From positions 1-59,281 of the forward strand of contig SHXD01000012.1 in assembly GCA_009693505.1 (NCBI GenBank): 59,281 nt of DNA, given 5' to 3'. The notes under the pieces were generated by a model that saw nothing but the letters and a program-made list of their open reading frames with translations, was not told the origin of the DNA and made no database searches. Position 1 is the stretch's first letter, and every line of letters begins with the position of its first letter. The position numbers and the translations under genes are program-made. Below are positions 44,919-54,527 of this stretch, piece by piece. Source of the stretch: Limnohabitans sp. (GTDB lineage: Bacteria; Pseudomonadota; Gammaproteobacteria; Burkholderiales; Burkholderiaceae_C).

Positions 44919-45481
44919 GTGTTAAATCCTTTGGCGCGAAGTGCTTTACTCAGCGCCTGAACAGCCCGAGAACAGTGAGTTTTGACGCTGCCTTCCGTGC
45001 AGCCCATGGCAACTGCCGTCTCAGAAAGGTTCATCTCCTCCCAATAACGCAGCAGGAAGGCTTCGCGTTGACGAGGCGGCAATTCTTGTATTTCTGCCTC
45101 AATTTGGTGAAATATTTGTTTACGTTGGGTTAAATCTTCTGCACTTTCACCCAAACCGGGTTCGCTCAGCCCCCCTAAGTTTTCCAAAAAGTCCAAATCT
45201 TCACCGTCAGCATCGGTGCCAAAGTCGCTCATGTTGGAAAAAAGGGCGTTGCGGGTTTTTTGTCTTCTGAACCAATCTAGGGTGGTGTTGGACAAAATAC
45301 GCTGGAACAGCAAAGGCAGTTCGGCTTGGGGTTTGTCGCCGTAGTGGGTGGACAGCTTGATCATGCTGTCTTGCACAATGTCCAAGGCAGAGTCCTCGTT
45401 GCGCACGTGGTACAGCGTGCGTTTGAAGGCACGCTTCTCCGTGTTTTTAAGGAAATCTGAGAGTTCTTGTTCTGTGGCCAA
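44915..45481 (-). CDS. ECF RNA polymerase sigma factor
   Basis: A 188-residue extracytoplasmic-function sigma factor. Region 2 has ALDIVQDSMIKLSTHYGD and the LDWFRRQKTRNALF stretch of the -10-recognising part. Region 4 has LPPRQREAFLLRYWEEMN and the helix-turn-helix GCTEGSVKTHCSRAVQALSKAL. The acidic linker between them is long. The only reasonable start is a TTG at 45479-45481 with a weak binding site, which may keep its level low. It is the first gene of a tight operon with DUF3619, DUF3106, RDD, dgkA and the LOG gene. Its target promoters are unknown. Confidence 0.93.
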   Translation of the reverse strand: MATEQELSDFLKNTEKRAFKRTLYHVRNEDSALDIVQDSMIKLSTHYGDKPQAELPLLFQRILSNTTLDWFRRQKTRNALFSNMSDFGTDADGEDLDFLENLGGLSEPGLGESAEDLTQRKQIFHQIEAEIQELPPRQREAFLLRYWEEMNLSETAVAMGCTEGSVKTHCSRAVQALSKALRAKGFNT

Positions 45482-45517
45482 AGTAAGGAACCAAATACGG
45501 CACTCAATTTTGTTCGT

Positions 45518-45546
45518 TTGGATTATGGCATTCTGGCCTCTATAAT
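45518..45546 (+). promoter_or_regulatory. Candidate promoter of the ilvB operon
   Basis: A perfect TATAAT (45541-45546) is preceded, with a 17-nt spacer, by TTGGAT (45518-45523). Transcription would start near 45553, giving a leader of about 155 nt before ilvB. That leader includes a CGGAT/ATCCG hairpin (45574-45587) and a short Leu/Val-rich reading frame. Confidence 0.55.
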
Positions 45547-45601
45547 GCTGGGTTGCAATTGAAAAAACGCAAACGGATCACCATCCGGTCAAAGTGCTCA
45601 C

Positions 45602-45685
45602 ATGCACAGACTTATGTTGGTGGTCTTAAGTTCTGATGCGACTTCAAAAGAGTCCCGCAAAAGAGCACCCAAGGTTTTTCGTTAG
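45602..45685 (+). CDS. Candidate ilv leader peptide (27 residues, Leu/Val-rich)
   Basis: A 27-codon reading frame in the ilvB leader starts ATG at 45602 and ends TAG at 45683-45685. Residues 4-9 are Leu-Met-Leu-Val-Val-Leu (codons CTT ATG TTG GTG GTC TTA). A cluster of branched-chain codons just upstream of branched-chain biosynthesis genes is typical of transcription-attenuation leaders. I do not see a strong intrinsic terminator between it and ilvB (only weak pairing and GGTTTTTC near 45673-45680), so the mechanism is uncertain. The ribosome binding site is weak. Confidence 0.4.
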   Translation: MHRLMLVVLSSDATSKESRKRAPKVFR

Positions 45686-45706
45686 AGAAATTCACAAAGG
45701 TTGAAT

Positions 45707-47497
45707 ATGGAAATCTCCAAAGCTGAAATGGCCAGTGCCGCCACAGCTGCCAACAGTGCAGCTTCCTATTCGTCGTCCGTCGATTTGCGCGGTGGCGAAA
45801 TTCTTGTTAAAGCCCTTCAAGCCGAGAACGTCAAGTACATCTGGGGTTACCCAGGTGGTGCTGTATTGCATATCTATGACGCTTTCTTCAAGCAAGACAC
45901 CATTCAGCACGTCTTGGTTCGTCACGAGCAGGCTGCTGTGCATGCGGCCGACGGCTATGCCCGCGCCACGGGCGATGTTGGTGTTGCTTTGGTCACATCA
46001 GGCCCAGGCCTCACCAATGCAGTTACCGGCATTGCAACGGCCTACATGGACAGCATTCCCATGGTGATCATCAGTGGGCAAGTGCCCACTGCCGCCATCG
46101 GTCTCGATGCCTTTCAAGAGTGCGACACCGTGGGCATTACGCGCCCTATCGTGAAGCACAACTTCCTTGTCAAAGATGCCCGCGACATGGCCTTGATCAT
46201 GAAAAAAGCATTCCACATTGCACGCAGTGGCCGGCCTGGCCCGGTGGTGGTCGATGTTCCCAAAGATGTTTCATTCAACAAAGTGCCCTACCATGGGTAC
46301 CCCGAAACAGTTGAAATGCGCTCCTACAACCCTGTGCGCAAAGGCCACAGTGGACAAATTCGCAAGGCGCTTCAATTGTTGATGGCAGCCAAGCGTCCCT
46401 ACATTTACACAGGCGGCGGCGTGCTTTTAAGCAATGCCTCAGCAGAGTTGCGCCAGTTGGTCGACATGTTGGGTTACCCCGTGACCAACACCCTCATGGG
46501 CTTGGGCGCCTATCCCGCTACCGATCCAAAGTTCCTAGGCATGCTCGGCATGCACGGCACATGGGAAGCCAACAACGCCATGCAGCACTCTGATGTGTTG
46601 CTGGCTGTGGGCGCGCGCTTTGACGACCGCGTCATTGGCAATCCCAAACATTTTGCACAAAACGAGCGCAAGATCATTCACATTGACATTGACCCTTCCA
46701 GCATTTCCAAGCGTGTGAAGGTCGATGTACCTATTGTGGGCGATGTCAAAGATGTTCTGACCGAACTCATTGCCATGATCAAAGAGTCGGGCCTCAAACC
46801 CGATAGCAATGCACTGGGTGCTTGGTGGTCCACCATTGACGGTTGGCGCAAACGCGATTGCATGAAGTACGACAGCGAAAACACCGAGGTCATCAAGCCG
46901 CAAAAGGTCATTCAGACTTTGTACAACATGACCAAAGATGCTGATACTTACATCACATCTGATGTGGGCCAGCACCAAATGTGGGCCGCTCAGTATTACA
47001 AATTTAACGAACCTCGCCGTTGGATCAATTCAGGTGGCTTGGGCACCATGGGTGTTGGCATTCCCTATGCCATGGGCATTAAATTGGCCAAGCCCGACTC
47101 AGAAGTGTTTTGCGTCACTGGTGAAGGCTCGGTGCAAATGTGCATACAAGAGCTTTCCACATGTTTGCAATACAACACACCCATCAAAATTGTATCTTTG
47201 AACAACCGCTACTTGGGCATGGTTCGTCAGTGGCAAGAAATTGAATATTCAGGCCGTTACAGCCACAGCTACATGGATGCCTTGCCCGATTTTGTGAAGT
47301 TGGCCGAAGCCTATGGTCACGTGGGCATGCTCATCGAGCGCCCCGAAGATGTCGAGCCCGCATTGCGCGAGGCCCGCAAACTGAAAGATCGCACGGTGTT
47401 CATGGACTTCCGCACCGACCCCACCGAAAACGTGTTCCCCATGGTTCAAGCAGGCAAGGGCATTACAGAAATGCTTCTAAGCCCTGAAGACCTCTAA
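45707..47497 (+). CDS. ilvB: Acetolactate synthase large subunit
   Basis: A 596-residue ThDP-dependent enzyme catalysing the first common step of valine, leucine and isoleucine synthesis. The ThDP-activating Glu lies in LVRHEQAAVHAADGYARA. The central FAD-binding region includes MLGMHGTWEANNAM, and the C-terminal cofactor site reads VTGEGSVQMCIQELST, with SLNNRYLGMVRQWQ after it; note Glu in GEG where GDG is usual. The ATG at 45707 has AAAGG 6 nt upstream. The first 25 residues are an extra Ala/Ser-rich stretch before the conserved start. It is the head of ilvB-ilvH-ilvC. Confidence 0.96.
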   Translation: MEISKAEMASAATAANSAASYSSSVDLRGGEILVKALQAENVKYIWGYPGGAVLHIYDAFFKQDTIQHVLVRHEQAAVHAADGYARATGDVGVALVTSGPGLTNAVTGIATAYMDSIPMVIISGQVPTAAIGLDAFQECDTVGITRPIVKHNFLVKDARDMALIMKKAFHIARSGRPGPVVVDVPKDVSFNKVPYHGYPETVEMRSYNPVRKGHSGQIRKALQLLMAAKRPYIYTGGGVLLSNASAELRQLVDMLGYPVTNTLMGLGAYPATDPKFLGMLGMHGTWEANNAMQHSDVLLAVGARFDDRVIGNPKHFAQNERKIIHIDIDPSSISKRVKVDVPIVGDVKDVLTELIAMIKESGLKPDSNALGAWWSTIDGWRKRDCMKYDSENTEVIKPQKVIQTLYNMTKDADTYITSDVGQHQMWAAQYYKFNEPRRWINSGGLGTMGVGIPYAMGIKLAKPDSEVFCVTGEGSVQMCIQELSTCLQYNTPIKIVSLNNRYLGMVRQWQEIEYSGRYSHSYMDALPDFVKLAEAYGHVGMLIERPEDVEPALREARKLKDRTVFMDFRTDPTENVFPMVQAGKGITEMLLSPEDL

Positions 47498-47550
47498 GAA
47501 CATTTTTGAAATCAATTTGAACCTTTAAGAAGAATCTATTGACAGCCAAG

Positions 47551-47572
47551 CTTGCACATTACCGTGTGCAGG
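47551..47572 (+). promoter_or_regulatory. Hairpin between ilvB and ilvH (ilvH-leader-like)
   Basis: The 102-nt gap between ilvB and ilvH holds a hairpin, CTTGCACA (47551-47558) and TGTGCAGG (47565-47572), with a 6-nt loop. It is followed by GGGGAGGGC and then the ilvH ribosome binding site GAGGA. A conserved RNA element called ilvH RNA has been described upstream of ilvH in betaproteobacteria; whether this is an example needs a covariance-model search. Confidence 0.4.
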
Positions 47573-47599
47573 GGAGGGCGTCAAAAAGAGGAATCGCAC

Positions 47600-48091
47600 A
47601 TGAAACACATCATCGCAGTCTTACTTGAAAACGAACCCGGCGCCTTGTCGCGCGTGGTGGGTTTGTTCTCTGCCCGTGGTTACAACATTGAGTCACTCAG
47701 TGTGGCGCCCACCGAAGACCCCAGTTTGTCGCGCATGACCATCCAAACGGCTGGCTCTGATGACGTCATTGAACAAATTACCAAGCACCTGAACCGCCTC
47801 ATTGAGGTGGTCAAAGTGGTTGACCTCACAGAAGGCGCCTACACCGAGCGTGAACTCATGCTGGTCAAGGTGCGCGCTGTGGGCAAAGAACGTGAAGAGA
47901 TGAAGCGCATGGCCGACATCTTCCGTGGTCGCGTGATTGATGTCACCGACAAAAGCTACACCGTGGAACTGACGGGCGACCAATCCAAAAACGATGCGTT
48001 TTTGGAAGCCCTTGACCGCAGCGCCATTCTTGAAACAGTCCGTACTGGTGCCTGCGGCATTGGACGGGGTGAGCGCATTTTGCGCGCCTAA
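47600..48091 (+). CDS. ilvH: Acetolactate synthase small (regulatory) subunit
   Basis: A 163-residue regulatory partner of the large subunit. The N-terminal ACT domain, beginning MKHIIAVLLENEPGALSRVVGLFSARGYN, binds valine for feedback inhibition; the C-terminal domain includes ELMLVKVRAVGKEREE and the ending GACGIGRGER. The ATG at 47600 has GAGGA upstream; an earlier in-frame TTG at 47552 lies in the hairpin of the intergenic region. Follows ilvB by 102 nt. Confidence 0.97.
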   Translation: MKHIIAVLLENEPGALSRVVGLFSARGYNIESLSVAPTEDPSLSRMTIQTAGSDDVIEQITKHLNRLIEVVKVVDLTEGAYTERELMLVKVRAVGKEREEMKRMADIFRGRVIDVTDKSYTVELTGDQSKNDAFLEALDRSAILETVRTGACGIGRGERILRA

Positions 48092-48118
48092 ACCCAAAAT
48101 TTTTTGAACGATTTTTGA

Positions 48119-49147
<1,029 letters not shown>

Positions 49148-49181
49148 TTTCGGCATCTGCTTCAACTGAAAGAAATCCCGC

Positions 49182-49997
49182 ATGCACGATGGTTCAGAAA
49201 ATTCCGACGACGTCGGGTTGAGCACTCAACCGCGTAAGCCCCGAAAGGGTATTTACGTGTTGCCTAATCTCTTCACGTTGGCGGCCTTGTTCGGTGGCTT
49301 TTACGCCATCGTGATGGCCATGAACGGCCGTTTTGACATGGCCGCCATTGGCGTGTTCTGTGCCATGGTGCTCGACAGCTTAGACGGCCGTGTGGCGCGC
49401 ATGACCAACACCCAAAGTGCCTTCGGAGAACAGATGGACTCTTTGTCCGACATGGTCTCCTTTGGTGCAGCGCCCGCCCTTATTGCCTACGAATGGTCGC
49501 TCAAAGGCCTGGGTCGTTGGGGTTGGATAGCCGCTTTTGTTTACTGTGCTTGCGCAGCTTTGCGCTTGGCTCGTTTCAATGTCAACACCGCGGTGGTTGA
49601 CAAGCGGTTTTTCCAAGGTTTGCCTTCCCCTGCGGCGGCGGCCTTGGTCATGGGCTTCATTTCCATCATGACCGATGCTGAAATTTCGCCAACCTCCATG
49701 GCTTGGCCCATGTTTGTGGTCGCTCTGTTTTCCGGCCTGACCATGGTCACCAATGCGCCTTTCTACAGCTTCAAAGACATCAGCATGAAGAAAAGTGTGC
49801 CGTTTGTGGTCATTGTGCTGATTGCCTTGGGCATTGCCGTGGTCAACATACACCCGCCTATCGTCTTGTTCAGTTTGTTTGTGATCTATGGCATGAGTGG
49901 TTATGCCATGTACATTTGGCGCCGATTCAAGGGTGAGCCCACCAGCGTCATTAGCACCTCTACCGAAGACCCTGATGAGCGTGGGCTTCACCGGTAA
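49182..49997 (+). CDS. pssA: CDP-diacylglycerol-serine O-phosphatidyltransferase
   Basis: A 271-residue membrane enzyme making phosphatidylserine, the precursor of phosphatidylethanolamine. The CDP-alcohol phosphotransferase motif DGRVARMTNTQSAFGEQMD fits DGxxARxxxxxxxxGxxxD. About eight helices follow. This is the integral-membrane subclass II type, not the E. coli peripheral type. It follows ilvC by 34 nt; placement between ilvC and leuA is common in related genomes, although the frequently linked psd gene is absent here. Confidence 0.95.
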   Translation: MHDGSENSDDVGLSTQPRKPRKGIYVLPNLFTLAALFGGFYAIVMAMNGRFDMAAIGVFCAMVLDSLDGRVARMTNTQSAFGEQMDSLSDMVSFGAAPALIAYEWSLKGLGRWGWIAAFVYCACAALRLARFNVNTAVVDKRFFQGLPSPAAAALVMGFISIMTDAEISPTSMAWPMFVVALFSGLTMVTNAPFYSFKDISMKKSVPFVVIVLIALGIAVVNIHPPIVLFSLFVIYGMSGYAMYIWRRFKGEPTSVISTSTEDPDERGLHR

Positions 49998-50031
49998 TGA
50001 CCTTTTCTAAAAGTTGTGATACAGTATTTCT

Positions 50032-50085
50032 ATGAAAACGAATTTGCTAGCCCTACTACTGACGCCCCACGGGCGGGATGTATAG
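50032..50085 (+). CDS. leuL: leuA leader peptide (17 residues, Leu-rich)
   Basis: The frame ATG (50032) to TAG (50083-50085) encodes MKTNLLALLLTPHGRDV, with five Leu in six residues, three of them CTA or CTG codons, and two rare CTA codons adjacent. Stalling here during leucine shortage would affect the attenuator downstream. A TGATACAGT element (50017-50025) just upstream looks like an extended -10, which would make the message start at or near the ATG, that is, leaderless; no ribosome binding site is seen. Confidence 0.68.
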   Translation: MKTNLLALLLTPHGRDV

Positions 50086-50142
50086 CGCACGCTGTTCAGT
50101 TTCCCAACAAGCCCGTATGCCAAACGCAGCGGGCTTTTTTTT
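50070..50142 (+). terminator. leuA attenuator with competing antiterminator
   Basis: The terminator stem is AAGCCCG (50109-50115) with CGGGCTT (50130-50136), followed by eight T (50135-50142). A CGGGC at 50070-50074, inside the end of the leader-peptide frame, can pair instead with GCCCG (50111-50115) and would prevent the terminator. Leu-codon stalling upstream would leave that segment free, the classical attenuation layout, ending 44 nt before the leuA start. Confidence 0.8.
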
Positions 50143-50186
50143 ATTTCAGAGCCGCTTTTTTGAAGATTTAAAACCAGGAGTGAAAC

Positions 50187-51725
50187 ATGGCCGATAAATT
50201 GATTATTTTTGACACGACATTGCGTGATGGTGAGCAGTCGCCCGGCGCCTCCATGAACCGTGACGAAAAGCTGCGCATTGCGCGTCAATTAGAGCGATTG
50301 CGCGTTGACGTGATCGAAGCTGGTTTTGCAGCCAGCTCCAATGGTGACTTTGAAGCTGTGCAGGCCATTGCCAATGCCATCAAAGATTCCACCATCTGCT
50401 CATTGTCGCGCGCCAACGACCGCGATATTTCACGTGCGGCAGAAGCCTTGAAGGGTGCCAACAATGGCCGCATCCACACCTTCATTGCAACCTCTGAATT
50501 GCACATGGAAAAGAAACTCCGCATGACGCCCGATCAGGTTTTCGAGCAGGCCAAACAATCCGTCAGGTTTGCACGCAATTTGGTCGCAGACGTCGAGTTC
50601 AGCCCTGAAGATGGCTACCGAAGTGACATGGATTTCTTGTGCAAAATTTTGGAAGCTGTCATTGCTGAAGGCGCAACTACCATCAACGTGCCCGACACCG
50701 TTGGATACGCTGTGCCAGAGTTGTATGGTCAGTTCATCAAAACACTTCGCGAAAGAATTCCAAACTCCGACAAAGCCATTTGGTCTGTCCATTGCCACAA
50801 CGACTTGGGCATGGCGGTGGCCAACAGTTTGGCTGGTGTGAAGTTGGGCGGTGCACGTCAGGTTGAATGCACCATCAATGGCTTGGGTGAGCGGGCAGGC
50901 AATTGTTCTTTGGAAGAAATTGTCATGGCCGTCAGAACGCGCAAAGACTACTTTGGTTTAGAGATGAACATCGACCCCATCCACATCTTGGCGGCGAGTC
51001 GCATGGTGAGCCAGACCACAGGCTTTGTCGTTCAGCCTAACAAGGCAGTGGTGGGTGCCAATGCCTTCGCGCATGCCTCAGGTATTCACCAAGATGGCGT
51101 GCTTAAAGCGCGCGACACTTACGAAATCATGCGTGCAGAAGATGTGGGTTGGTCAGCCAACAAAATTGTGCTGGGTAAATTAAGTGGCCGCAACGCCTTC
51201 AAACAACGCATGCAAGAGCTGGGTGTGGTGCTCGAAAGTGAAACAGAGTTGAACTCGGCCTTTACGCGCTTCAAAGAATTGGCAGACCGCAAAAGCGAAA
51301 TTTTTGACGAAGACATCTTGGCCTTGGTCAGCGAAGAAAGTGTCACCCAAGACAAAGAGCAATACGCATTTGTATCTTTGGCGCAACACAGTGAAACAGG
51401 CGAGCGACCCAGCGCCGCCATTGTTTTTACGGTCAGTGGCAAGGAGGTTCATGGCAAATCGGAGGGCAATGGTCCCGTAGATGCATCACTCAAAGCCATT
51501 GAATCGATCGTGGAAAGCGGTGCTGAAATGGTGCTTTATTCTGTGAACGCCATCAGCGGATCGACCGAAAGCCAAGGCGAAGTCACGGTTCGCTTGCAAA
51601 ACAGCGGCCGCGTGGTCAATGGCGTAGGCTCTGACCCTGACATCATTGTGGCCTCGGCCAAGGCCTACTTGAGCGCTTTGAATAAACTTCAAAGCAAGGC
51701 AGACAGGGTGGCTGCTCAAGGCTAA
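50187..51725 (+). CDS. leuA: 2-isopropylmalate synthase
   Basis: A 512-residue enzyme for the committed step of leucine synthesis, condensing acetyl-CoA with ketoisovalerate. It has the DRE-TIM motif [17 protein letters not shown], the metal-binding [16 protein letters not shown], and [18 protein letters not shown]. The C-terminal domain (from about residue 390) is the leucine-binding regulatory domain with [20 protein letters not shown]. The ATG has an AGGAG ribosome binding site. It is controlled by the leader peptide and attenuator upstream. Confidence 0.97.
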   Translation: MADKLIIFDTTLRDGEQSPGASMNRDEKLRIARQLERLRVDVIEAGFAASSNGDFEAVQAIANAIKDSTICSLSRANDRDISRAAEALKGANNGRIHTFIATSELHMEKKLRMTPDQVFEQAKQSVRFARNLVADVEFSPEDGYRSDMDFLCKILEAVIAEGATTINVPDTVGYAVPELYGQFIKTLRERIPNSDKAIWSVHCHNDLGMAVANSLAGVKLGGARQVECTINGLGERAGNCSLEEIVMAVRTRKDYFGLEMNIDPIHILAASRMVSQTTGFVVQPNKAVVGANAFAHASGIHQDGVLKARDTYEIMRAEDVGWSANKIVLGKLSGRNAFKQRMQELGVVLESETELNSAFTRFKELADRKSEIFDEDILALVSEESVTQDKEQYAFVSLAQHSETGERPSAAIVFTVSGKEVHGKSEGNGPVDASLKAIESIVESGAEMVLYSVNAISGSTESQGEVTVRLQNSGRVVNGVGSDPDIIVASAKAYLSALNKLQSKADRVAAQG

Positions 51726-51823
51726 GTGCTTCAGAGCTAAGACTGAGCAAGGTCTTCAAGAAGCTTGCGCAAGGTGTTGATCTTGCGAAACTTTTTTATT
51801 TAGGTACACTGTCTGAAGTTTGT

Positions 51824-52927
51824 ATGACATCCGCCAAATTCCGAATGACTTTGAGCCTCGAAAGTATTGCTTTGAATCCACTAAATCGCCTGTTTTCCTG
51901 CCGTGTTTTCAAGCCTTGTTTGCCTTTGTGCATCATGGCCTTGATGTCACTTTCAACCAACGCGGCAGACAACGAGAACACGCGAAAACCTGTTGCAGAT
52001 AAAAAACCGGCGGTTTCTGCACAAAACACAACCAAAGCTTCACCCAAAGCTTTAGCCAAAAATACTCAAAAACCCCGTAAATCCGTCAAGAAAAAGGCCA
52101 CAGACACAAGACCTTCTTTTGGCCGCATTGCCGGTTTACACCAAGGCGCCGACATTCTCGATTTGCGCTCAAGCGTGGCACTTGTCATTGATCAAGATAC
52201 ACATGAAGTTTTAATTCGCAAGAACGACATGGCCGTCTTGCCCATCGCATCACTTACCAAACTCATGACAGGTTTGGTCATCAGCGATGCCAACTTGGTT
52301 CAAAGCGAAATGATCACCATCACGCAGGATGATGTGGACACCGAAAAGGGCAGCACCTCGCGTTTGGCTGTTGGTTCGGTACTTAGCCGCGGTGACTTGT
52401 TGCACCTGGCCTTGATGGCCAGTGAAAATCGCGCCGCACACGCACTGGGTAGAACTTATCCAGGAGGCATGCCCTTGTTTGTCAAAGCCATGAACGACCG
52501 CGCTAAAGGCCTTGGCATGGCGTCCACACATTACGTCGAACCTACTGGGCTTTCCAGCCGCAACCAATCCAGCGCCACAGATTTGGCCGTGCTGGTCGGT
52601 GCTGCTTACGATGTCCCCTTGCTGCGCGAACTCTCGACATCACCTGGTCGAGAGGTGGCCGTGGGTCGCAGAACTCTGCAATACAACACAACCAACAGAC
52701 TGGTTAAAAGTCCCAACTGGGACATCGGTTTGCAAAAGACGGGCTACATCTCTGAAGCTGGCCAATGCTTGGTCATGCAGACCAAGGTGGCGGGTCGCAA
52801 AATCATCATGGTGTTTTTAGACTCTGCTGGCAAAGTAAGCCGAATTGCAGATGCTGAGCGAGTTCGACGCTGGGTCGAAAATCAAAATGCGCGCAGTCAT
52901 GTTGCTTCAGCCGATACGGCTGGCTAA
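51824..52927 (+). CDS. D-alanyl-D-alanine carboxypeptidase/endopeptidase (PBP7-like)
   Basis: A 367-residue low-molecular-weight penicillin-binding protein. The export signal spans the first 48 residues (FKPCLPLCIMALMSLSTNA) and is followed by a Lys/Pro/Ala-rich linker to about residue 100. Active-site motifs are SxxK in IASLTKLMTGLV, SxN in ASENRAAHAL, and KTG in GLQKTGYISEAG. It trims or cuts peptidoglycan peptides in the periplasm. Start: the ATG at 51824 with GAAG just upstream; an ATG at 51845 would still keep the signal peptide. The first part of the signal is longer than usual. Confidence 0.9.
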   Translation: MTSAKFRMTLSLESIALNPLNRLFSCRVFKPCLPLCIMALMSLSTNAADNENTRKPVADKKPAVSAQNTTKASPKALAKNTQKPRKSVKKKATDTRPSFGRIAGLHQGADILDLRSSVALVIDQDTHEVLIRKNDMAVLPIASLTKLMTGLVISDANLVQSEMITITQDDVDTEKGSTSRLAVGSVLSRGDLLHLALMASENRAAHALGRTYPGGMPLFVKAMNDRAKGLGMASTHYVEPTGLSSRNQSSATDLAVLVGAAYDVPLLRELSTSPGREVAVGRRTLQYNTTNRLVKSPNWDIGLQKTGYISEAGQCLVMQTKVAGRKIIMVFLDSAGKVSRIADAERVRRWVENQNARSHVASADTAG

Positions 52928-52931
52928 AGCC

Positions 52932-53708
52932 TCAATCTTTGTAGCCTAGGGCTTGAGAAATTCCCTCGGCAGTTGCTTGCAATTTGGCTGACCAAGCTTC
53001 GTCAATTCGATCAGCGGGCGCTGATATGGAGAGGCCCGCAAGCAACTTGCCCTGGTCATCGTAAATGCCTGCTGCAATACAGCGCACGCCCAATTCCAAT
53101 TCCTCGTTGTCGCGAGCAATGCCATATTGGCGAACCTTTGACAGTTCACGTTCTAGCACTTGCAGCTGCGTAATGCTATTTTTGGTCTGACCGTTTAAGC
53201 CTGTGCGCGTGGCGTAGCTTCGGACTTTCATGGGCTCATCCACAGACAAAAACAACTTGCCGACGGACGTCAGGTGCAAAGGCGCTCGGCCGCCAATGGC
53301 TCTGACAACTTGCATGCCCGAACGCTCGCTGAAGGCGCGTTCGATGTAAACAATTTCATCGCCCTGTCGCATGCTCAAGTTGACAGGTTGTTGAATCAGT
53401 TTGTGCAAATCTCGCATGGGCGCAAGCGCTGCATCGCGCACATTGAGGCGCGCCTTGACCAGGTTGCCCAGCTCTAACATGCGCATGCCCAATCTATAGC
53501 TGCCTGGTTCAGGACGATCCACAAAACGACCAATGGTCAAGTCGTTCAAGATTCGGTGTGCGGTGGACGGATGCAGGCCTGTTTTTTCACTGATCTCTTT
53601 CAGCGAAATGGCATCTTCTCTAGAAGCCAATACATCCATGAGTGAAAACAAGCGCTCGATGACTTGAATGGTCGGTGCTACTGGCGGGTGTGCTTCAGCT
53701 TTTCTCAT
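52932..53708 (-). CDS. IclR family transcriptional regulator
   Basis: A 258-residue regulator. The N-terminal winged helix-turn-helix includes SLKEISEKTGLHPSTAHRILNDL. The C-terminal ligand domain has the stretch GRAPLHLTSVGKLFLS and CIAAGIYDDQGKLLAGLSISAP, both standard for IclR proteins. IclR proteins sense small acids and control catabolic genes, mostly aromatics or glyoxylate. No catabolic operon is adjacent, so its target is not evident. It ends close to the PBP7-like gene tail to tail. Confidence 0.93.
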   Translation of the reverse strand: MRKAEAHPPVAPTIQVIERLFSLMDVLASREDAISLKEISEKTGLHPSTAHRILNDLTIGRFVDRPEPGSYRLGMRMLELGNLVKARLNVRDAALAPMRDLHKLIQQPVNLSMRQGDEIVYIERAFSERSGMQVVRAIGGRAPLHLTSVGKLFLSVDEPMKVRSYATRTGLNGQTKNSITQLQVLERELSKVRQYGIARDNEELELGVRCIAAGIYDDQGKLLAGLSISAPADRIDEAWSAKLQATAEGISQALGYKD

Positions 53709-53780
53709 GGGACTGAACCTGTGGCTGTTTGTGAAATCTTATTTTACAAGATGAAATTGGCTTTGTGTCATGCCAATTTG

Positions 53781-54527
53781 TCAGCGCGGAGAAGGGTGGG
53801 GCTTCCATAGGTCGTTTTGAAGACTCTCGCAGGGCGCAAAGCGTTCTTTGTATTGCATTTTGGGGCTGGCACCAATCCAGTAGCCCATGTAAACGAAAGG
53901 CAGCCCTAAGTCTTTGGCCTGTTGAATTTGCCAAAGCACGCCATAAGTGCCGTAGCTGGCATGCTCCTCTGGGGCATAAAAGGTGTACACCGCAGAAAGT
54001 CCTTGATTCAAGACATCGACAATGCAGACCATTTTGAGTTCACCCACCTCGCCAGTGGCACAGGCTTCCCTGAATTCAACCAACCTCGAATTGACTCGAC
54101 TTTGAAGCAAAAACTGCTTGTACTGCTCAATGCTGTCTTGGTCCATACCGCCGCCCGAATGGCGGCTGTTTTGATAGCGCAAATACAAGTCGTAATGCTC
54201 ACTTTCAAAACCCAATCTAGACACGCGCGCTACCAAATTTTGATGTTTTCTCAGTGCACGCTTTTGACTTTTGTTGGGCTTGAATTCATTGCACAGCACG
54301 CGCATTGGCACACATGCTTGGCAGCCATCGCAATAGGGCCGGTAGGTAAAGAGGCCGCTTCTGCGAAAGCCGCGCTCGACCAAGTCCGAATACACATCGG
54401 TTTGAATCAAATGGCTGGGTGTCGCCACCTGCGAGCGTGCTTCACGGCCATCTAGATAACTGCAAGGGTAGGCCGCAGTGGCATAAAACTGCAGCGTGCT
54501 GAAGGGCAGGTCCTTGAGGTGTGTCAT
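53781..54527 (-). CDS. bpt: Aspartate/glutamate leucyl-tRNA-protein transferase
   Basis: A 248-residue member of the Bpt/ATE family, adding leucine to proteins with N-terminal Asp or Glu so that ClpS-ClpAP degrades them. It shows the N-terminal cysteine cluster [20 protein letters not shown] before it, and [13 protein letters not shown]. The C-terminal acetyltransferase-like part includes [19 protein letters not shown]. The start overlaps the aat stop codon by 4 nt (ATGA), so the two tRNA-dependent N-degron enzymes are coupled. Longer in-frame starts lie inside aat. Confidence 0.95.
   Translation of the reverse strand: MTHLKDLPFSTLQFYATAAYPCSYLDGREARSQVATPSHLIQTDVYSDLVERGFRRSGLFTYRPYCDGCQACVPMRVLCNEFKPNKSQKRALRKHQNLVARVSRLGFESEHYDLYLRYQNSRHSGGGMDQDSIEQYKQFLLQSRVNSRLVEFREACATGEVGELKMVCIVDVLNQGLSAVYTFYAPEEHASYGTYGVLWQIQQAKDLGLPFVYMGYWIGASPKMQYKERFAPCESLQNDLWKPHPSPR

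Noticed and set aside
47552-47599. Longer ilvH protein starting at the TTG at 47552
   Set aside because: The extra 16 residues are unlike the family, the frame begins in a hairpin, and the ATG at 47600 has a good GAGGA ribosome binding site.
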